A DNA stretch of 64,000 bases from Stutzerimonas stutzeri (GTDB taxonomy: Bacteria; Pseudomonadota; Gammaproteobacteria; Pseudomonadales; Pseudomonadaceae), in assembly GCF_015291885.1 (NCBI RefSeq), contig NZ_CP036186.1, forward strand, positions 1,997,001 through 2,061,000, in the 5' to 3' direction. Made by a program: the position numbers and the translations under genes. Shown here in pieces: positions 48,586 to 57,364 of the stretch. Positions within the stretch are counted from its first letter, which is position 1; every line of letters begins with the position of its first letter. The notes under the pieces were generated by a model. That model saw only the letters and a program-made list of their open reading frames with translations. It searched no databases and had not been told where the DNA came from.

Positions 48586-50520
48586 TTACTGACGCACGTC
48601 GATGGCCGGAGCGGGTACGCCCCGTCCGTCGAACAATTGCTCAGGATTCGCCGGCAGGATGCTTGGGCTGGCCGAATCGGTTTCGATCACCCGGATGTCA
48701 CTGTATTTCTTGCCAGAAAGGGCAGCTAGCCCTGCACGGTCTCGGATCACCGTGGGACGCAGGAATACCATCAGATTACGTTTGACGTGAGTTTCCTGGG
48801 TCGAGCGGAACAGGGCGCCTAGCAGTGGAATATCTCCTAGTAGCGGCACCTTGGCGTTGGTGCGCGTCACGTCGTCCTGGATCAGGCCGCCGAGCACAAT
48901 CACCTGGCCATCTTCAGCCAGAATGGTGCTCTTGATTGCGCGTTTGTTTGTCACCAGGTCCACTGCCTGCGCTGTCAAGCTGGCGCTCGGTGCAATCGAG
49001 GAGATTTCCTGTTCGATCTGTAGGCGCAGCGTGGCGCCCTCGTTGATGTGCGGCGTTACCTTCAGCGTGACACCGATATCCTGGCGCTCGATGGTGGTGA
49101 AAGGATTGTTCGCCCCGGCTGCATCGGTGGTGTAGGAGCCGGTCTGGAAGGGCACGTTCTGACCGACAAGAATTTCTGCTTCTTGATTGTCCAGCGTCAG
49201 CAAGCTCGGCGTCGACAGCAGATTGCTCTTACTGTTAGCGGAAAGTGCGGTGACCAGTGCGCCGAAACTACGTGTGCCAATACCGATGATCGCGCCATCG
49301 GGCAGGTTGTCGGGAATTTCGTTCTCGTTAATTGCATTGAGCACGCTGCCGACAGAAATACCGGTGTTGCCAAAGCTGACACCGCCGGCGCCGCCAGTGC
49401 CACCGCGTGCGTCTACCGCCCACTGCACGCCCAATGCATCAGTAATGTCACCGGAAACCTCGACAATGGCGGCTTCGACCATGACCTGAGCGCGAGGAAT
49501 ATCCAGCTGCCGGACGATGCTTTCCAGGGTGCCGATCAGTTCTGGATCAGCGAGCAGTACCAGCGCGTTGAGGCTTTCGTCGGCGCGAATAAGGATGTTC
49601 TGCGGTCTGCGTGAGGCGGTCTCGCCGTCATCGGGACCCTTCAGTCCCTCGGAAATATCACCCAGGGTCTCGGCTAGCGACTTGGCGTCGTTATGGCGCA
49701 GCCGAATCACTCGCGTGTTGGCCGAGCGGGTAGTCGGCGTGTCGAGTGACTGCGCCAACGATGCGAGCTTTCCACGAGCTTCGTTTGGACCAATGAATAT
49801 CAGCCTATTGGTACGTGAGTCGGCAATGATCTGCACGCCGGAAGTGGTTTTCGCATCGCCACGCAGCAGTGAATTACGCAGCACTTCGGCGATGTCCACG
49901 GCCCAGCCGTGCTGCAGATTTAGCACGCCATAGTCGTTGCTTTCGGCTCGGTCGAGTTGGCGCACCAGGTCTTGGATGCGGGCGATGTTGGCGCTACGGT
50001 CACTGATGATCAGAGCGTTCGCAGACGAGACCGCGGCAAGATGACCGAACTGCGGGACGAGCGGACGAATCAACGGGATCAGTTCTGCGGCGGATGTGTG
50101 CTGCACCTGAATCACGCGGGTCTCGAGCTGGTCACCGCCCGAAGGCCCACCGCCTGCTTCTGCCTTTGCTTCGGCATTGGGAACCACGCGAGCGACATCG
50201 CCTTGGGTTAGCACGCTGAACCCGTGCGTGGCCATCACCGAAAGAAATAGCTGATACACCTCGCTAAGTGAAAGTGTTGCATTGGAAACGACGCTGACCT
50301 GCCCTTTAACCCGAGGATCGACGATGAAGGTCTGTCCGCTGAGCTGGCTTATCTGATCGATGAAGGCACGGATATCCGCATCCTTGAGGTTGATGGTCCA
50401 ACCGTCCTGTTGGGTGTTACTCGGTTCGATTCCGCGTTCGGCGGCAAGCATGGGTAAGGGGACGGCCAGCAGGCTGGTGGCGAGCAGGGCAAGCAACGGG
50501 CGCGAAAAAGGCTTCGGCAT
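48586..50520 (-). CDS. gspD: Type II secretion outer-membrane secretin GspD (XcpQ-like)
   Basis: A 644-residue secretin: signal peptide (LLALLATSLLAVPLPMLAAE), N0 domain (WTINLKDADIRAFIDQIS), three N1-N3 repeats, then the secretin domain with VPFQTGSYTTDAAGA and VPLLGDIPLLGALFRSTQ, characteristic of T2SS secretins. It forms the outer-membrane exit channel. It follows gspC by 3 bases. A short tail after the secretin domain could bind a pilotin. Confidence 0.96.
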   Translation of the reverse strand: MPKPFSRPLLALLATSLLAVPLPMLAAERGIEPSNTQQDGWTINLKDADIRAFIDQISQLSGQTFIVDPRVKGQVSVVSNATLSLSEVYQLFLSVMATHGFSVLTQGDVARVVPNAEAKAEAGGGPSGGDQLETRVIQVQHTSAAELIPLIRPLVPQFGHLAAVSSANALIISDRSANIARIQDLVRQLDRAESNDYGVLNLQHGWAVDIAEVLRNSLLRGDAKTTSGVQIIADSRTNRLIFIGPNEARGKLASLAQSLDTPTTRSANTRVIRLRHNDAKSLAETLGDISEGLKGPDDGETASRRPQNILIRADESLNALVLLADPELIGTLESIVRQLDIPRAQVMVEAAIVEVSGDITDALGVQWAVDARGGTGGAGGVSFGNTGISVGSVLNAINENEIPDNLPDGAIIGIGTRSFGALVTALSANSKSNLLSTPSLLTLDNQEAEILVGQNVPFQTGSYTTDAAGANNPFTTIERQDIGVTLKVTPHINEGATLRLQIEQEISSIAPSASLTAQAVDLVTNKRAIKSTILAEDGQVIVLGGLIQDDVTRTNAKVPLLGDIPLLGALFRSTQETHVKRNLMVFLRPTVIRDRAGLAALSGKKYSDIRVIETDSASPSILPANPEQLFDGRGVPAPAIDVRQ

Positions 50521-50523
50521 CGG

Positions 50524-51240
50524 TCAATCGTCTTCCATGGGCTGGTCATTGGCGGGCGAGGCGTCGGGCTGATTGACGGCTTCTTCTAGTTGTTGGCGCA
50601 AGGCATCCATCTGTTGCTGCATCAGCTGCGTCTCCTCATCCGGTGGCTCTGCATAAGGTGATTCGTCCTGGTAAGACGCGTCGGTTAGCTCATCGGGAAT
50701 GTAGCTTGGCGAGCGAACCTGGGGAAATTGCAGGATTTCAACGGTGCCGTTGCGCGACAGTTCCACGCGATCAGGGTAGACCCGATGCAGGCTGACACCA
50801 CTCGCTAGCTCTTCTCCCTGCCAGTAAAGCCGTGGCGGCTGTCCATCGATTTGAACGATTGCGCTCGAACGCTGCGGCTCGCGATGCACGAAACTGCCAC
50901 GCAGAGTGAAGCCGCTAGCCGCGGCAGTGGATGCATAGGAATCGGAGGAGGCGGCTGAGCCGAAAAGGATTTCCAACCGCTGCATGTCTGGCCCGCCTAG
51001 GTTTCCCGAACCTTGCTCATAGATATCGGTGGGCGCAGGGGCGCGGGATAGGCTCATCCATTGCTCGATCTGCATCGCGAGGTAAACCCCGAACAGGCAG
51101 AGAAACACGGTGCTGATGATCAGTGGAGCGTAGCGGCGGTAATTGCGCAGTTTTCCCGGCAGTGGCAAGCGAAATACTCCGTGGCGCTTTTGTTGTTCGG
51201 TTCCCTGTACGCAGGCTGCTTCTGTCAGGCGATACAGCAC
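50524..51240 (-). CDS. gspC: Type II secretion inner-membrane protein GspC (XcpP-like)
   Basis: A 238-residue inner-membrane protein linking the T2SS inner platform to GspD. It has a cytoplasmic start, one membrane helix (YAPLIISTVFLCLFGVYLAM), a homology-region domain near 90-160 (FTLRGSFVHREPQRSSAIVQ, then GQPPRLYWQGEEL), and a C-terminal coiled coil (QLMQQQMDALRQQLEEAV) in place of the PDZ domain, as in XcpP. The start is a GTG. No gspE-gspM genes lie beside it; tRNA genes occupy the divergent side. Confidence 0.92.
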   Translation of the reverse strand: MLYRLTEAACVQGTEQQKRHGVFRLPLPGKLRNYRRYAPLIISTVFLCLFGVYLAMQIEQWMSLSRAPAPTDIYEQGSGNLGGPDMQRLEILFGSAASSDSYASTAAASGFTLRGSFVHREPQRSSAIVQIDGQPPRLYWQGEELASGVSLHRVYPDRVELSRNGTVEILQFPQVRSPSYIPDELTDASYQDESPYAEPPDEETQLMQQQMDALRQQLEEAVNQPDASPANDQPMEDD

Positions 51241-51375
51241 TTGTAGAACACTTTCGACGATACCGCAGCAAATTTGCAGGCACCGTTGGCGGAACGATGG
51301 TGCATGCGCAAAGTTACAAAGTGACGTGGCAGCTTCTGTTGACCACAGTTCCGTTAAAAAAATTCAATGCTGTTG

Positions 51376-51404
51376 TTGACTTAGCGTAGGGGGGTGAGTA
51401 AATT
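51376..51404 (+). promoter_or_regulatory. Promoter of the tRNA-Val/tRNA-Asp unit
   Basis: TTGACT (51376-51381), 17 bases, TAAATT (51399-51404), then a GC-rich discriminator (GCGCGCC) and the tRNA 20 bases on. Confidence 0.75.
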
Positions 51405-51424
51405 GCGCGCCTCGCAAGGCGATC

Positions 51425-51500
51425 GGCTGATTAGCTCAGCTGGGAGAGCACCTGCATCACACGCAGGGGGTCGGCGGTTCGATCCCGTCATCAGCCACCA
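51425..51500 (+). tRNA. tRNA-Val (anticodon CAC as read)
   Basis: A 76-base cloverleaf GGCTGAT...ATCAGCCACCA with matched acceptor, T-arm (GGCGG TTCGATC CCGTC) and anticodon stem CCTGC/GCAGG. The loop ATCACAC gives anticodon CAC, decoding GUG. Confidence 0.93.
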
Positions 51501-51537
51501 ACCTTTGTGAGATTTCGGACGAAAGTCCGGCCGACGC

Positions 51538-51614
51538 GCAGCGGTAGTTCAGTCGGTTAGAATACCGGCCTGTCACGCCGGGGGTCGCGGGTTCGAGTCC
51601 CGTCCGCTGCGCCA
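51538..51614 (+). tRNA. tRNA-Asp (anticodon GTC)
   Basis: A 77-base tRNA starting GCAGCGGTAGTTCAG, with anticodon loop CTGTCAC (GTC), and encoded CCA. It lies 37 bases after tRNA-Val and shares its transcript and the terminator at 51656-51680. Confidence 0.97.
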
Positions 51615-51655
51615 TACAACTCCGCTCACTTCCTTTGGAAGTGATGAGACAAAAG

Positions 51656-51680
51656 AAGCTGCCCAAGGGCAGCTTTTTTT
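51656..51680 (+). terminator. Intrinsic terminator of the tRNA unit
   Basis: AAGCTGCCC pairs with GGGCAGCTT round an AA loop, followed by T-run to 51680. A textbook Rho-independent signal. Confidence 0.93.
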
Positions 51681-51866
51681 GTGCCTGTCGAATAGTGGCA
51701 GCTGGTCAGCCTTGCACTATTCAGCACCTGCGGTGCCCCGTTTGGTGGCGAGTCGACTAAGTTGCTCAAGGCACCAGCGGTCATGCGGCCGGTTATATCC
51801 GTACCTTCGGTCATGGTGGTGGGGCCCCAGCAGCACAATCCCGACCTCATGGGAATCAGCGAAATG

Positions 51867-52703
51867 CTATGGGCTCTCGCGTTTGCCAAATAGCGCGTCG
51901 AGCTCCGCTCCAGAGACCGCGTTGGCAAAACCATCGAATCGTCCATGCTCGGCGATGGACCGTGCCGCCTGCAGAAAACCGGCCCATGCCGCTCTGGCCA
52001 AGGCGCCGCCGACGCTGATGCGCCTGACGCCGAGGTCGGCGAGGTCCTGAACGGTCAGGTCGCTGTTCCAGCCAATCAATACATTGACCGGCTTTGGCGA
52101 GACTGCCTCGATGACGGGCCTGATCTGCTCGCGGGTTCTCAGGCCTGGTGCATACAGGCAGTCGGCGCCTGCATCGGCATAGGCTCTCAGGCGTGCAAGG
52201 GTATCGTCGAGATCAGGCCGATCCACGAAGAAATTCTCGGCGCGACCGATCAGCAAGGTTTCGCCTCCGGTAGCGTCGATTGCCTCACGCGCGGCGCACA
52301 TCCGTTCGGTGGCCTCGGCAAGCTCGCGTAACGGCTCGCGCGGGTCTCCTGTGGAGTCCTCGATGGAAATACCCGCGACGCCGGTTCCGACCGCCATGCG
52401 CACGCTTTCGGCCACGCCTTCGGGCGTATCGGCGTAGCCACTCTCGAAGTCGGCGTTCACCGGCAAATGGGTGGCTTGGGCCATATAGCGCATATGGGTC
52501 AGGACTTCGTCGCGCGGCATCTTTCCGTCGGCGCGGGCACACGACCAGGCGTAGCCGGAGCTGGTCGTCGCCAGCGCCTTGAAACCGAGGCCTGCGAGGA
52601 CACTCGCGCTGCCGGCGTCCCAGGGGTTGGGCAGAACGAAGCAGCCTGATTGGTGCAGCGCACGAAAGGCGGCACGTTTTTGCGACACACTGGGATGGAC
52701 CAT
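51867..52703 (-). CDS. Isocitrate lyase / PEP mutase family protein
   Basis: This 278-residue TIM-barrel protein is of the PEP mutase/2-methylisocitrate lyase superfamily, with FVLPNPWDAGSASVLAGLGF, TTSSGYAWSCARADGKM, the Mg-binding NADFESGY and ISIEDSTGD. Members cleave C-C bonds or act on 2-oxo acids; this branch (often annotated oxaloacetate decarboxylase-like) has no firm substrate. AGGAGG lies 4 bases before the ATG at 52703. Single gene, divergent from the threonine aldolase. Confidence 0.88.
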   Translation of the reverse strand: MVHPSVSQKRAAFRALHQSGCFVLPNPWDAGSASVLAGLGFKALATTSSGYAWSCARADGKMPRDEVLTHMRYMAQATHLPVNADFESGYADTPEGVAESVRMAVGTGVAGISIEDSTGDPREPLRELAEATERMCAAREAIDATGGETLLIGRAENFFVDRPDLDDTLARLRAYADAGADCLYAPGLRTREQIRPVIEAVSPKPVNVLIGWNSDLTVQDLADLGVRRISVGGALARAAWAGFLQAARSIAEHGRFDGFANAVSGAELDALFGKRESP

Positions 52704-53076
52704 GAACCCTCCTGGTTGACGAGATGGGTGGGGTACGACACTTTTCGATTCGCCGCAGCGCGTCGTCAAAGACTAGATCGGATAGGGCGTGCCGTGGTTT
52801 TCAGAACATGCGCTGCAGGGTGCCACAGCGCTACTGAATTTCCCTGCGGGTGACCGTGACTAATGCGCCGCCGTGATATCCGCGCTGGGCACCTCGCTGC
52901 GCTACGACGTTGCGCTACGACGTTGCGTGAAGACTGAAGAGGGCGGTTGTGATGACTGGCGGAGAGGGCATCGCCCGCACCTGCCCGTCTGACGTACCGT
53001 TTGCGCTCGCGTGTCCTGGCTTCTACAACGTAACGTGCAGCCACCAACCGCCCGGCAATGCCATAACGAGGATTTG
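52704..53076. other. Intergenic region with 13-bp tandem repeat
   Basis: This 373-base divergent spacer has no convincing gene. At 52898-52923 the 13-mer TGCGCTACGACGT occurs twice in direct tandem. It must carry promoters for both flanking genes; none is clear enough to name. Confidence 0.45.
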
Positions 53077-54123
53077 ATGACGACCGACAAGCAGCAATTT
53101 GCCAGCGACAACTATTCCGGCATCTGCCCTGAAGCCTGGGAAGCCATGGCGAGGGCGAACCTGGGCCACGACAGGGCATACGGCGACGACCAATGGACTG
53201 CCCGCGCGGCCGATCACTTCCGCGCGTTGTTCGAGACCGACTGCGAGGTGTTCTTCGCCTTCAACGGTACGGCGGCCAATTCCCTGGCGTTGTCGTCCCT
53301 CTGCCAGAGCTACCACAGCGTGATCTGCGCCGACATCGCCCACGTCGAGACGGACGAATGCGGCGCGCCGGAGTTCTTCTCCAACGGCTCCAAGCTGCTG
53401 CTCGGCAGGACCGAGCAGGGCAAGCTGACGCCTGCTGCCATTCGCGAGATCGCGCTGAAGCGAAAGGACATCCATTACCCCAAGCCACGCGTGGTCAGCC
53501 TGACCCAGGCCACGGAAGTCGGTACTGTCTACCAGCCCGCCGAGCTGCGTGCCATCAGCGACACCTGCAAGGACCTGGGGCTGCACCTGCACATGGACGG
53601 CGCGCGCTTCGCCAATGCCTGCGCTCACCTGGGCATGTCGCCCGCCGAACTGAGCTGGAAAGCCGGCGTCGATGTGCTCTGTTTCGGTGGCACCAAGAAC
53701 GGCATGGCGGTCGGCGAGGCCATTCTGTTCTTCAATCGGGAACTGGCCACCGATTTCGAGTACCGCTGCAAGCAGGCTGGCCAGCTTGCCTCCAAGATGC
53801 GATTTCTGTCGGCACCGTGGGTCGGGCTTCTGGAAAACGGCGCCTGGCTGAGATACGCCGAACACGCCAACCGTTGTGCCCAGCTGCTGGCCGAGTTGAT
53901 TCAACCGTTGCCTGGCGTCGAGTTGATGTTTCCGGTGCAGGCCAATGGCGTCTTCGTCAGCCTGCCGCCATCGGCACTGGAGGCGCTCAGGAACCGCGGC
54001 TGGATGTTCTACACCTTCATCGGTGTCGGCGGTGCGCGCTTCATGTGCTCATGGGACACCAGCGAAGCGCGGGTACGCCAGCTGGCCGATGACATACGTG
54101 CGGCCGTAACCGATGCCCTGTAA
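53077..54123 (+). CDS. ltaE: Low-specificity L-threonine aldolase
   Basis: This 348-residue PLP enzyme cleaves threonine/allo-threonine to glycine and acetaldehyde. It starts QQFASDNYSGICPEAW, with ETDECGAPEFFSNGSKL, HMDGARFANA and the PLP lysine in CFGGTKNGMAVGE. The ATG at 53077 follows GAGG; an in-frame start at 53011 adds a non-conserved leader. The C-terminus is of the beta-eliminating lyase fold. Confidence 0.93.
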   Translation: MTTDKQQFASDNYSGICPEAWEAMARANLGHDRAYGDDQWTARAADHFRALFETDCEVFFAFNGTAANSLALSSLCQSYHSVICADIAHVETDECGAPEFFSNGSKLLLGRTEQGKLTPAAIREIALKRKDIHYPKPRVVSLTQATEVGTVYQPAELRAISDTCKDLGLHLHMDGARFANACAHLGMSPAELSWKAGVDVLCFGGTKNGMAVGEAILFFNRELATDFEYRCKQAGQLASKMRFLSAPWVGLLENGAWLRYAEHANRCAQLLAELIQPLPGVELMFPVQANGVFVSLPPSALEALRNRGWMFYTFIGVGGARFMCSWDTSEARVRQLADDIRAAVTDAL

Positions 54124-54217
54124 CTGCCAAAGATCTCGCGTCGTGGCATCGGCAATAAGCGGCAGCAGCCACCGAGCGCTGCCCGTCTGGATAACGATTG
54201 CCAGCGCTCTCGTGAGG

Positions 54218-55126
54218 CTAGATGCTGACTTGCTCGAGCAAGGCGCGGCGGAACGCCTGTGCCACAGGCCCGAGTGGCTCATCCAGCCGGTGCGCCAGGT
54301 AGGTTTCGGATTGCACCTCGCTGTTCCTGCCAAGGTCGGGAATGGCGACGCGCGCCAGCCGCCCTGAAGCCAGATCCTCCTCAACCAGCCATGCCGGGAG
54401 CCGTCCCCAGCCGAGTCCGGCGCGAATCAGTGCGACCTTCGCTTCCTGGGTATTCACCCGACAGGTGAAGGGCGACAGAACGCCGAATGAGCGGCCCTCG
54501 GAGAGTGGCGTGGGATCGGCAAGCACGATCTGCAGATGGCCGGCGAGATCCGGCACGCCGAGTGGCGCACGGCTGCCGAGGTCGGCCAGCGGATGACCGC
54601 TGCGTACGACGGCAATCTGCGCAATTGAGCCAATCGCCTCCAGCGCCAGCCGGGGATTGCGAAAATCCTCGCCGACGATGATCGCGAGCGTGCAGCGCCT
54701 CTCATCCAGCGCTGCGATGGGGCCACCCAGGGCCTGTGACTCCAGGCGAAAGCCGGTGGAAGGAAAGTCGACGCTGGCCTGGGTAATGGCGAGCGCCACC
54801 GATTCGATCGGAAACAGCGTATCCACCACCAGGGTCAGTTCCAGCTCGACACCCGCACCCAGCGCCCGCGCCCGAGCACGCATGGCATCGGCGCGCAGCA
54901 GGATGTCGCGTGCGTGGGCCAGCAGTGCCTGACCTTCCTGAGTGAGGACAGGGCGGTAGCCGCTGCGATCGAACAGCTGCAGGCCCAGCTCTGTCTCCAG
55001 GTTCGCGATGGCATTGCTGATGGCCGATTGCACGCGCAGCAGCCGTGCCGCGCCGGATCGAAAGCTGCCGCTGTCGGCCACAGTTACGAACGTACGAATC
55101 TGATCCAGTGTCATGCCATCGAGCAT
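54218..55126 (-). CDS. LysR-family regulator divergent from wrbA
   Basis: A 302-residue LysR protein: HTH at about residues 5-62 (MTLDQIRTFVTVADSGSFRS, then LLRVQSAISNAIANLE), followed by an effector domain. GGAG 6 bases before this ATG decides the start; ATGs at 55138 and 55165 lack one. It is divergent from wrbA and the MFS gene, which it probably controls. TGAT-N9-ATCA at 55148-55164 may be its operator. Confidence 0.9.
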   Translation of the reverse strand: MLDGMTLDQIRTFVTVADSGSFRSGAARLLRVQSAISNAIANLETELGLQLFDRSGYRPVLTQEGQALLAHARDILLRADAMRARARALGAGVELELTLVVDTLFPIESVALAITQASVDFPSTGFRLESQALGGPIAALDERRCTLAIIVGEDFRNPRLALEAIGSIAQIAVVRSGHPLADLGSRAPLGVPDLAGHLQIVLADPTPLSEGRSFGVLSPFTCRVNTQEAKVALIRAGLGWGRLPAWLVEEDLASGRLARVAIPDLGRNSEVQSETYLAHRLDEPLGPVAQAFRRALLEQVSI

Positions 55127-55147
55127 GATCTGCTCCATAGATCGAGT

Positions 55148-55164
55148 TGATCGAAATTTAATCA
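55148..55164. promoter_or_regulatory. Candidate LysR operator upstream of wrbA
   Basis: TGAT and ATCA form a 4-bp inverted repeat nine bases apart in an AT-rich patch between the divergent regulator and wrbA genes. Short arms keep the call tentative. Confidence 0.35.
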
Positions 55165-55227
55165 CTCTGCGAGAGCGTTTTTAGTCATTAGCCTGGCTCC
55201 AGTCAATGCCATTGGAGGACTGCAGCA

Positions 55228-55854
55228 ATGACGAACGTACTGGTGCTCTATTACTCATCCTATGGGCATGTCGAAGCACTTGCCGATGCCGTCGCCGAGG
55301 GCGCACGCGAAGCGGGCGCGTTGGCAGACGTCAAACGGGTGCCCGAACTCGTTCCGCAAGAGGTCGCGCAGAATGCGGGGTACAAGATGGACCAGCCCGC
55401 GGATACGGCGACCGTGGCGGAACTGCCGAACTACGACGCCATCGTGATCGGCACGCCGACGCGTTTCGGCAACATGGCCGCGCAGATGAAGAACTTCCTC
55501 GATCGATGTGGCGGGCTATGGGCCGAGGACCGGCTGGTCGGCAAGGTGGGCAGCGTGTTCACCTCGACCGGCAGCCAGCACGGGGGCCAGGAGAGCACGA
55601 TTCTGGCGACGCACACCGTACTGCTTCATCTGGGGATGGTTGTGGTCGGGCTGCCGTACAGCTTCAAGGGGCAGCTGCGGATGGATGCCATAACCGGTGG
55701 CACGCCCTATGGCGCCTCGACGCTGGCCGATGACGGCAGCGGCGGTGACCGCCAGCCGAGCGAAAATGAACTGCAGGGCGCCCGTTACCAGGGCTGGCAC
55801 GTCGCTCGCGTGGCCGCTGCACTCGCCGCCAATCCGGTCGGGGTGCCGGAATGA
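55228..55854 (+). CDS. wrbA: NAD(P)H:quinone oxidoreductase WrbA
   Basis: A 208-residue flavodoxin-like protein that reduces quinones by two electrons with FMN. The phosphate loop [18 protein letters not shown] and the isoalloxazine loop [15 protein letters not shown] are present, as are [15 protein letters not shown] and the C-terminal WHVARVAA. The next gene starts within its stop (ATGA). Confidence 0.95.
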   Translation: MTNVLVLYYSSYGHVEALADAVAEGAREAGALADVKRVPELVPQEVAQNAGYKMDQPADTATVAELPNYDAIVIGTPTRFGNMAAQMKNFLDRCGGLWAEDRLVGKVGSVFTSTGSQHGGQESTILATHTVLLHLGMVVVGLPYSFKGQLRMDAITGGTPYGASTLADDGSGGDRQPSENELQGARYQGWHVARVAAALAANPVGVPE

Positions 55855-57077
55855 ATGCCGCCCGGCCGCTCCGCGCGAGGCTGGTCGTCTGGGTCGTGCT
55901 CGGCTGCGGAGTCGTGGCGGCTCTGCATTTGGGCAAGGCTGCCATTGCCACACCGTTGCTACAGGCGGACCTTGGGGTCGATCTCGCCGGAGCCGGCTGG
56001 CTGACCGGCATATTCGCGGTGCTCGGCTTGCTCGGGGGAGCGGCGGCCGGTGCGGTGGTGGCGGCAGTCGGAGATCGGCGGGCCCTGCTGTTGGGGCTCG
56101 GGGTAACCGCGGTTGCCGGCGTCGCGGGCGCCGCCGCGCCGTCATTCGCGCTGCTGCTGATTTCCCGGCTGCTGGAAGGACTCGGATTCCTGCTCATCAT
56201 CGTCGCCGGGCCGGCGATTCTGGAACGCCTGACGACCGGCGCTGCACGGGACAGCGCCTTCTCGCTGTGGAGTTGCTTCATGCCGAGCGGGATGGCGCTG
56301 GCCATGGTCGCCGGGCCGCTGTTCCAGACATGGCAGGGGTTGTGGTGGACGGGTTCGGCGCTGGCGGTAATCGCCGCGGTGGCGGTGGGCTGCTGCATAC
56401 CCGCTGGCGTTTCGTCTGGCATACCCGGACGGTTACTGGGAAATATTCGGCGCGTGCTGTTTTCCCGAGCCAGCGTTTTGCTGGCGGTTGGTTTCGCGCT
56501 GTACAGCCTGATGTTCTTCGCCCTGTTCAGCTTTCTGCCGGTTCTGCTGATGGAGCGTATGGATATCTCATATCGGAGTGCGGGGCTGTTGAGCGCACTG
56601 GCCAGTGTGGTCAATGTCAGCGGCAACCTTGCTGCTGGCTATCTGCTCACGCGCGGCGCTGGGCGTGGTTCGCTGATCCTGTTTGCCAGCGGCGTCATGG
56701 GTGCGTCCGGACTAGGCATATTCCTGGGCTGGTTCGAACCGCAGGCGACCTTCCTGCTGTGCCTGCTGTTTTCAGCCGTGGGTGGGTTGATCCCGGCCAC
56801 GCTGCTGGCATCCGCACCGTTGGCAGCGCGGAAGACCTTCCTCGTTCCAATTGCGGTTGGCCTGATGATGCAGGGCAGCAATCTTGGGCAACTGCTGGGC
56901 CCGGTGCTGGTCGGCGGCTTGACCGCGGCTTTCGGTTGGAACGCCGCCGGCCCGGTTGTACTGCTTGCGGCGTTGGCCGCCGGGGTGACTGCGCTCCTTT
57001 TGCCTGCAGCACTGCAGCGCGAACCGGGGAAGGACGGCAGCCCTGGGCGTGCCAGAAACGGCGACGTGCAGTACTGA
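55851..57077 (+). CDS. MFS transporter (probable efflux)
   Basis: This 408-residue protein has 12 predicted helices in two six-helix halves and an MFS loop motif between helices 2 and 3 ([20 protein letters not shown]). ATGA overlap with wrbA suggests they act together, for example exporting a quinone-like compound while WrbA reduces it. The substrate is unknown. Confidence 0.86.
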   Translation: MNAARPLRARLVVWVVLGCGVVAALHLGKAAIATPLLQADLGVDLAGAGWLTGIFAVLGLLGGAAAGAVVAAVGDRRALLLGLGVTAVAGVAGAAAPSFALLLISRLLEGLGFLLIIVAGPAILERLTTGAARDSAFSLWSCFMPSGMALAMVAGPLFQTWQGLWWTGSALAVIAAVAVGCCIPAGVSSGIPGRLLGNIRRVLFSRASVLLAVGFALYSLMFFALFSFLPVLLMERMDISYRSAGLLSALASVVNVSGNLAAGYLLTRGAGRGSLILFASGVMGASGLGIFLGWFEPQATFLLCLLFSAVGGLIPATLLASAPLAARKTFLVPIAVGLMMQGSNLGQLLGPVLVGGLTAAFGWNAAGPVVLLAALAAGVTALLLPAALQREPGKDGSPGRARNGDVQY

Positions 57078-57364
57078 TCCGATATGCGTGGCGAGCCGTC
57101 CTTGGATAGCTGGCACCATGGCAGAACGGGATGAAGCGATCTGGCGCCCTGAAATGGGGCTCGGTTGTGACCGGTGCGTCACATTATGGTGCGCCGTTCC
57201 GGGCTGGAGGCAGGGCGAGGGCTCGATCAGTGGCCATGTGCTATCCATGGAGCGTTTCTTGCTGAGCATTGGTTTTTACTGCCTTTCTGCTCACTCCGGG
57301 CGACAGCCTCAACATTTTCGCGGCTCTGGGGTGATTGCAGGATCATCACGCCAAGTCCAAACCA
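57078..57364. other. Intergenic region before the GGDEF/EAL gene
   Basis: I see no convincing gene in these 287 bases. A 21-codon stretch at about 57269-57333 translates ALVFTAFLLTPGDSLNIFAA between stops, faintly like the start of LysE exporters, but it has no start or ribosome site. Confidence 0.3.

Noticed and set aside
51726..51866. In-frame extension after the PEP mutase-family gene stop (HEVGIVLLGPHHHDRRYG...)
   Set aside because: It looks protein-like but follows a stop with no start codon or ribosome site, and I recognise no family; chance cannot be excluded.
57269..57333. Possible LysE-exporter fragment upstream of the GGDEF/EAL gene
   Set aside because: Only about 21 codons between two stops, no start or ribosome site, similarity too weak.
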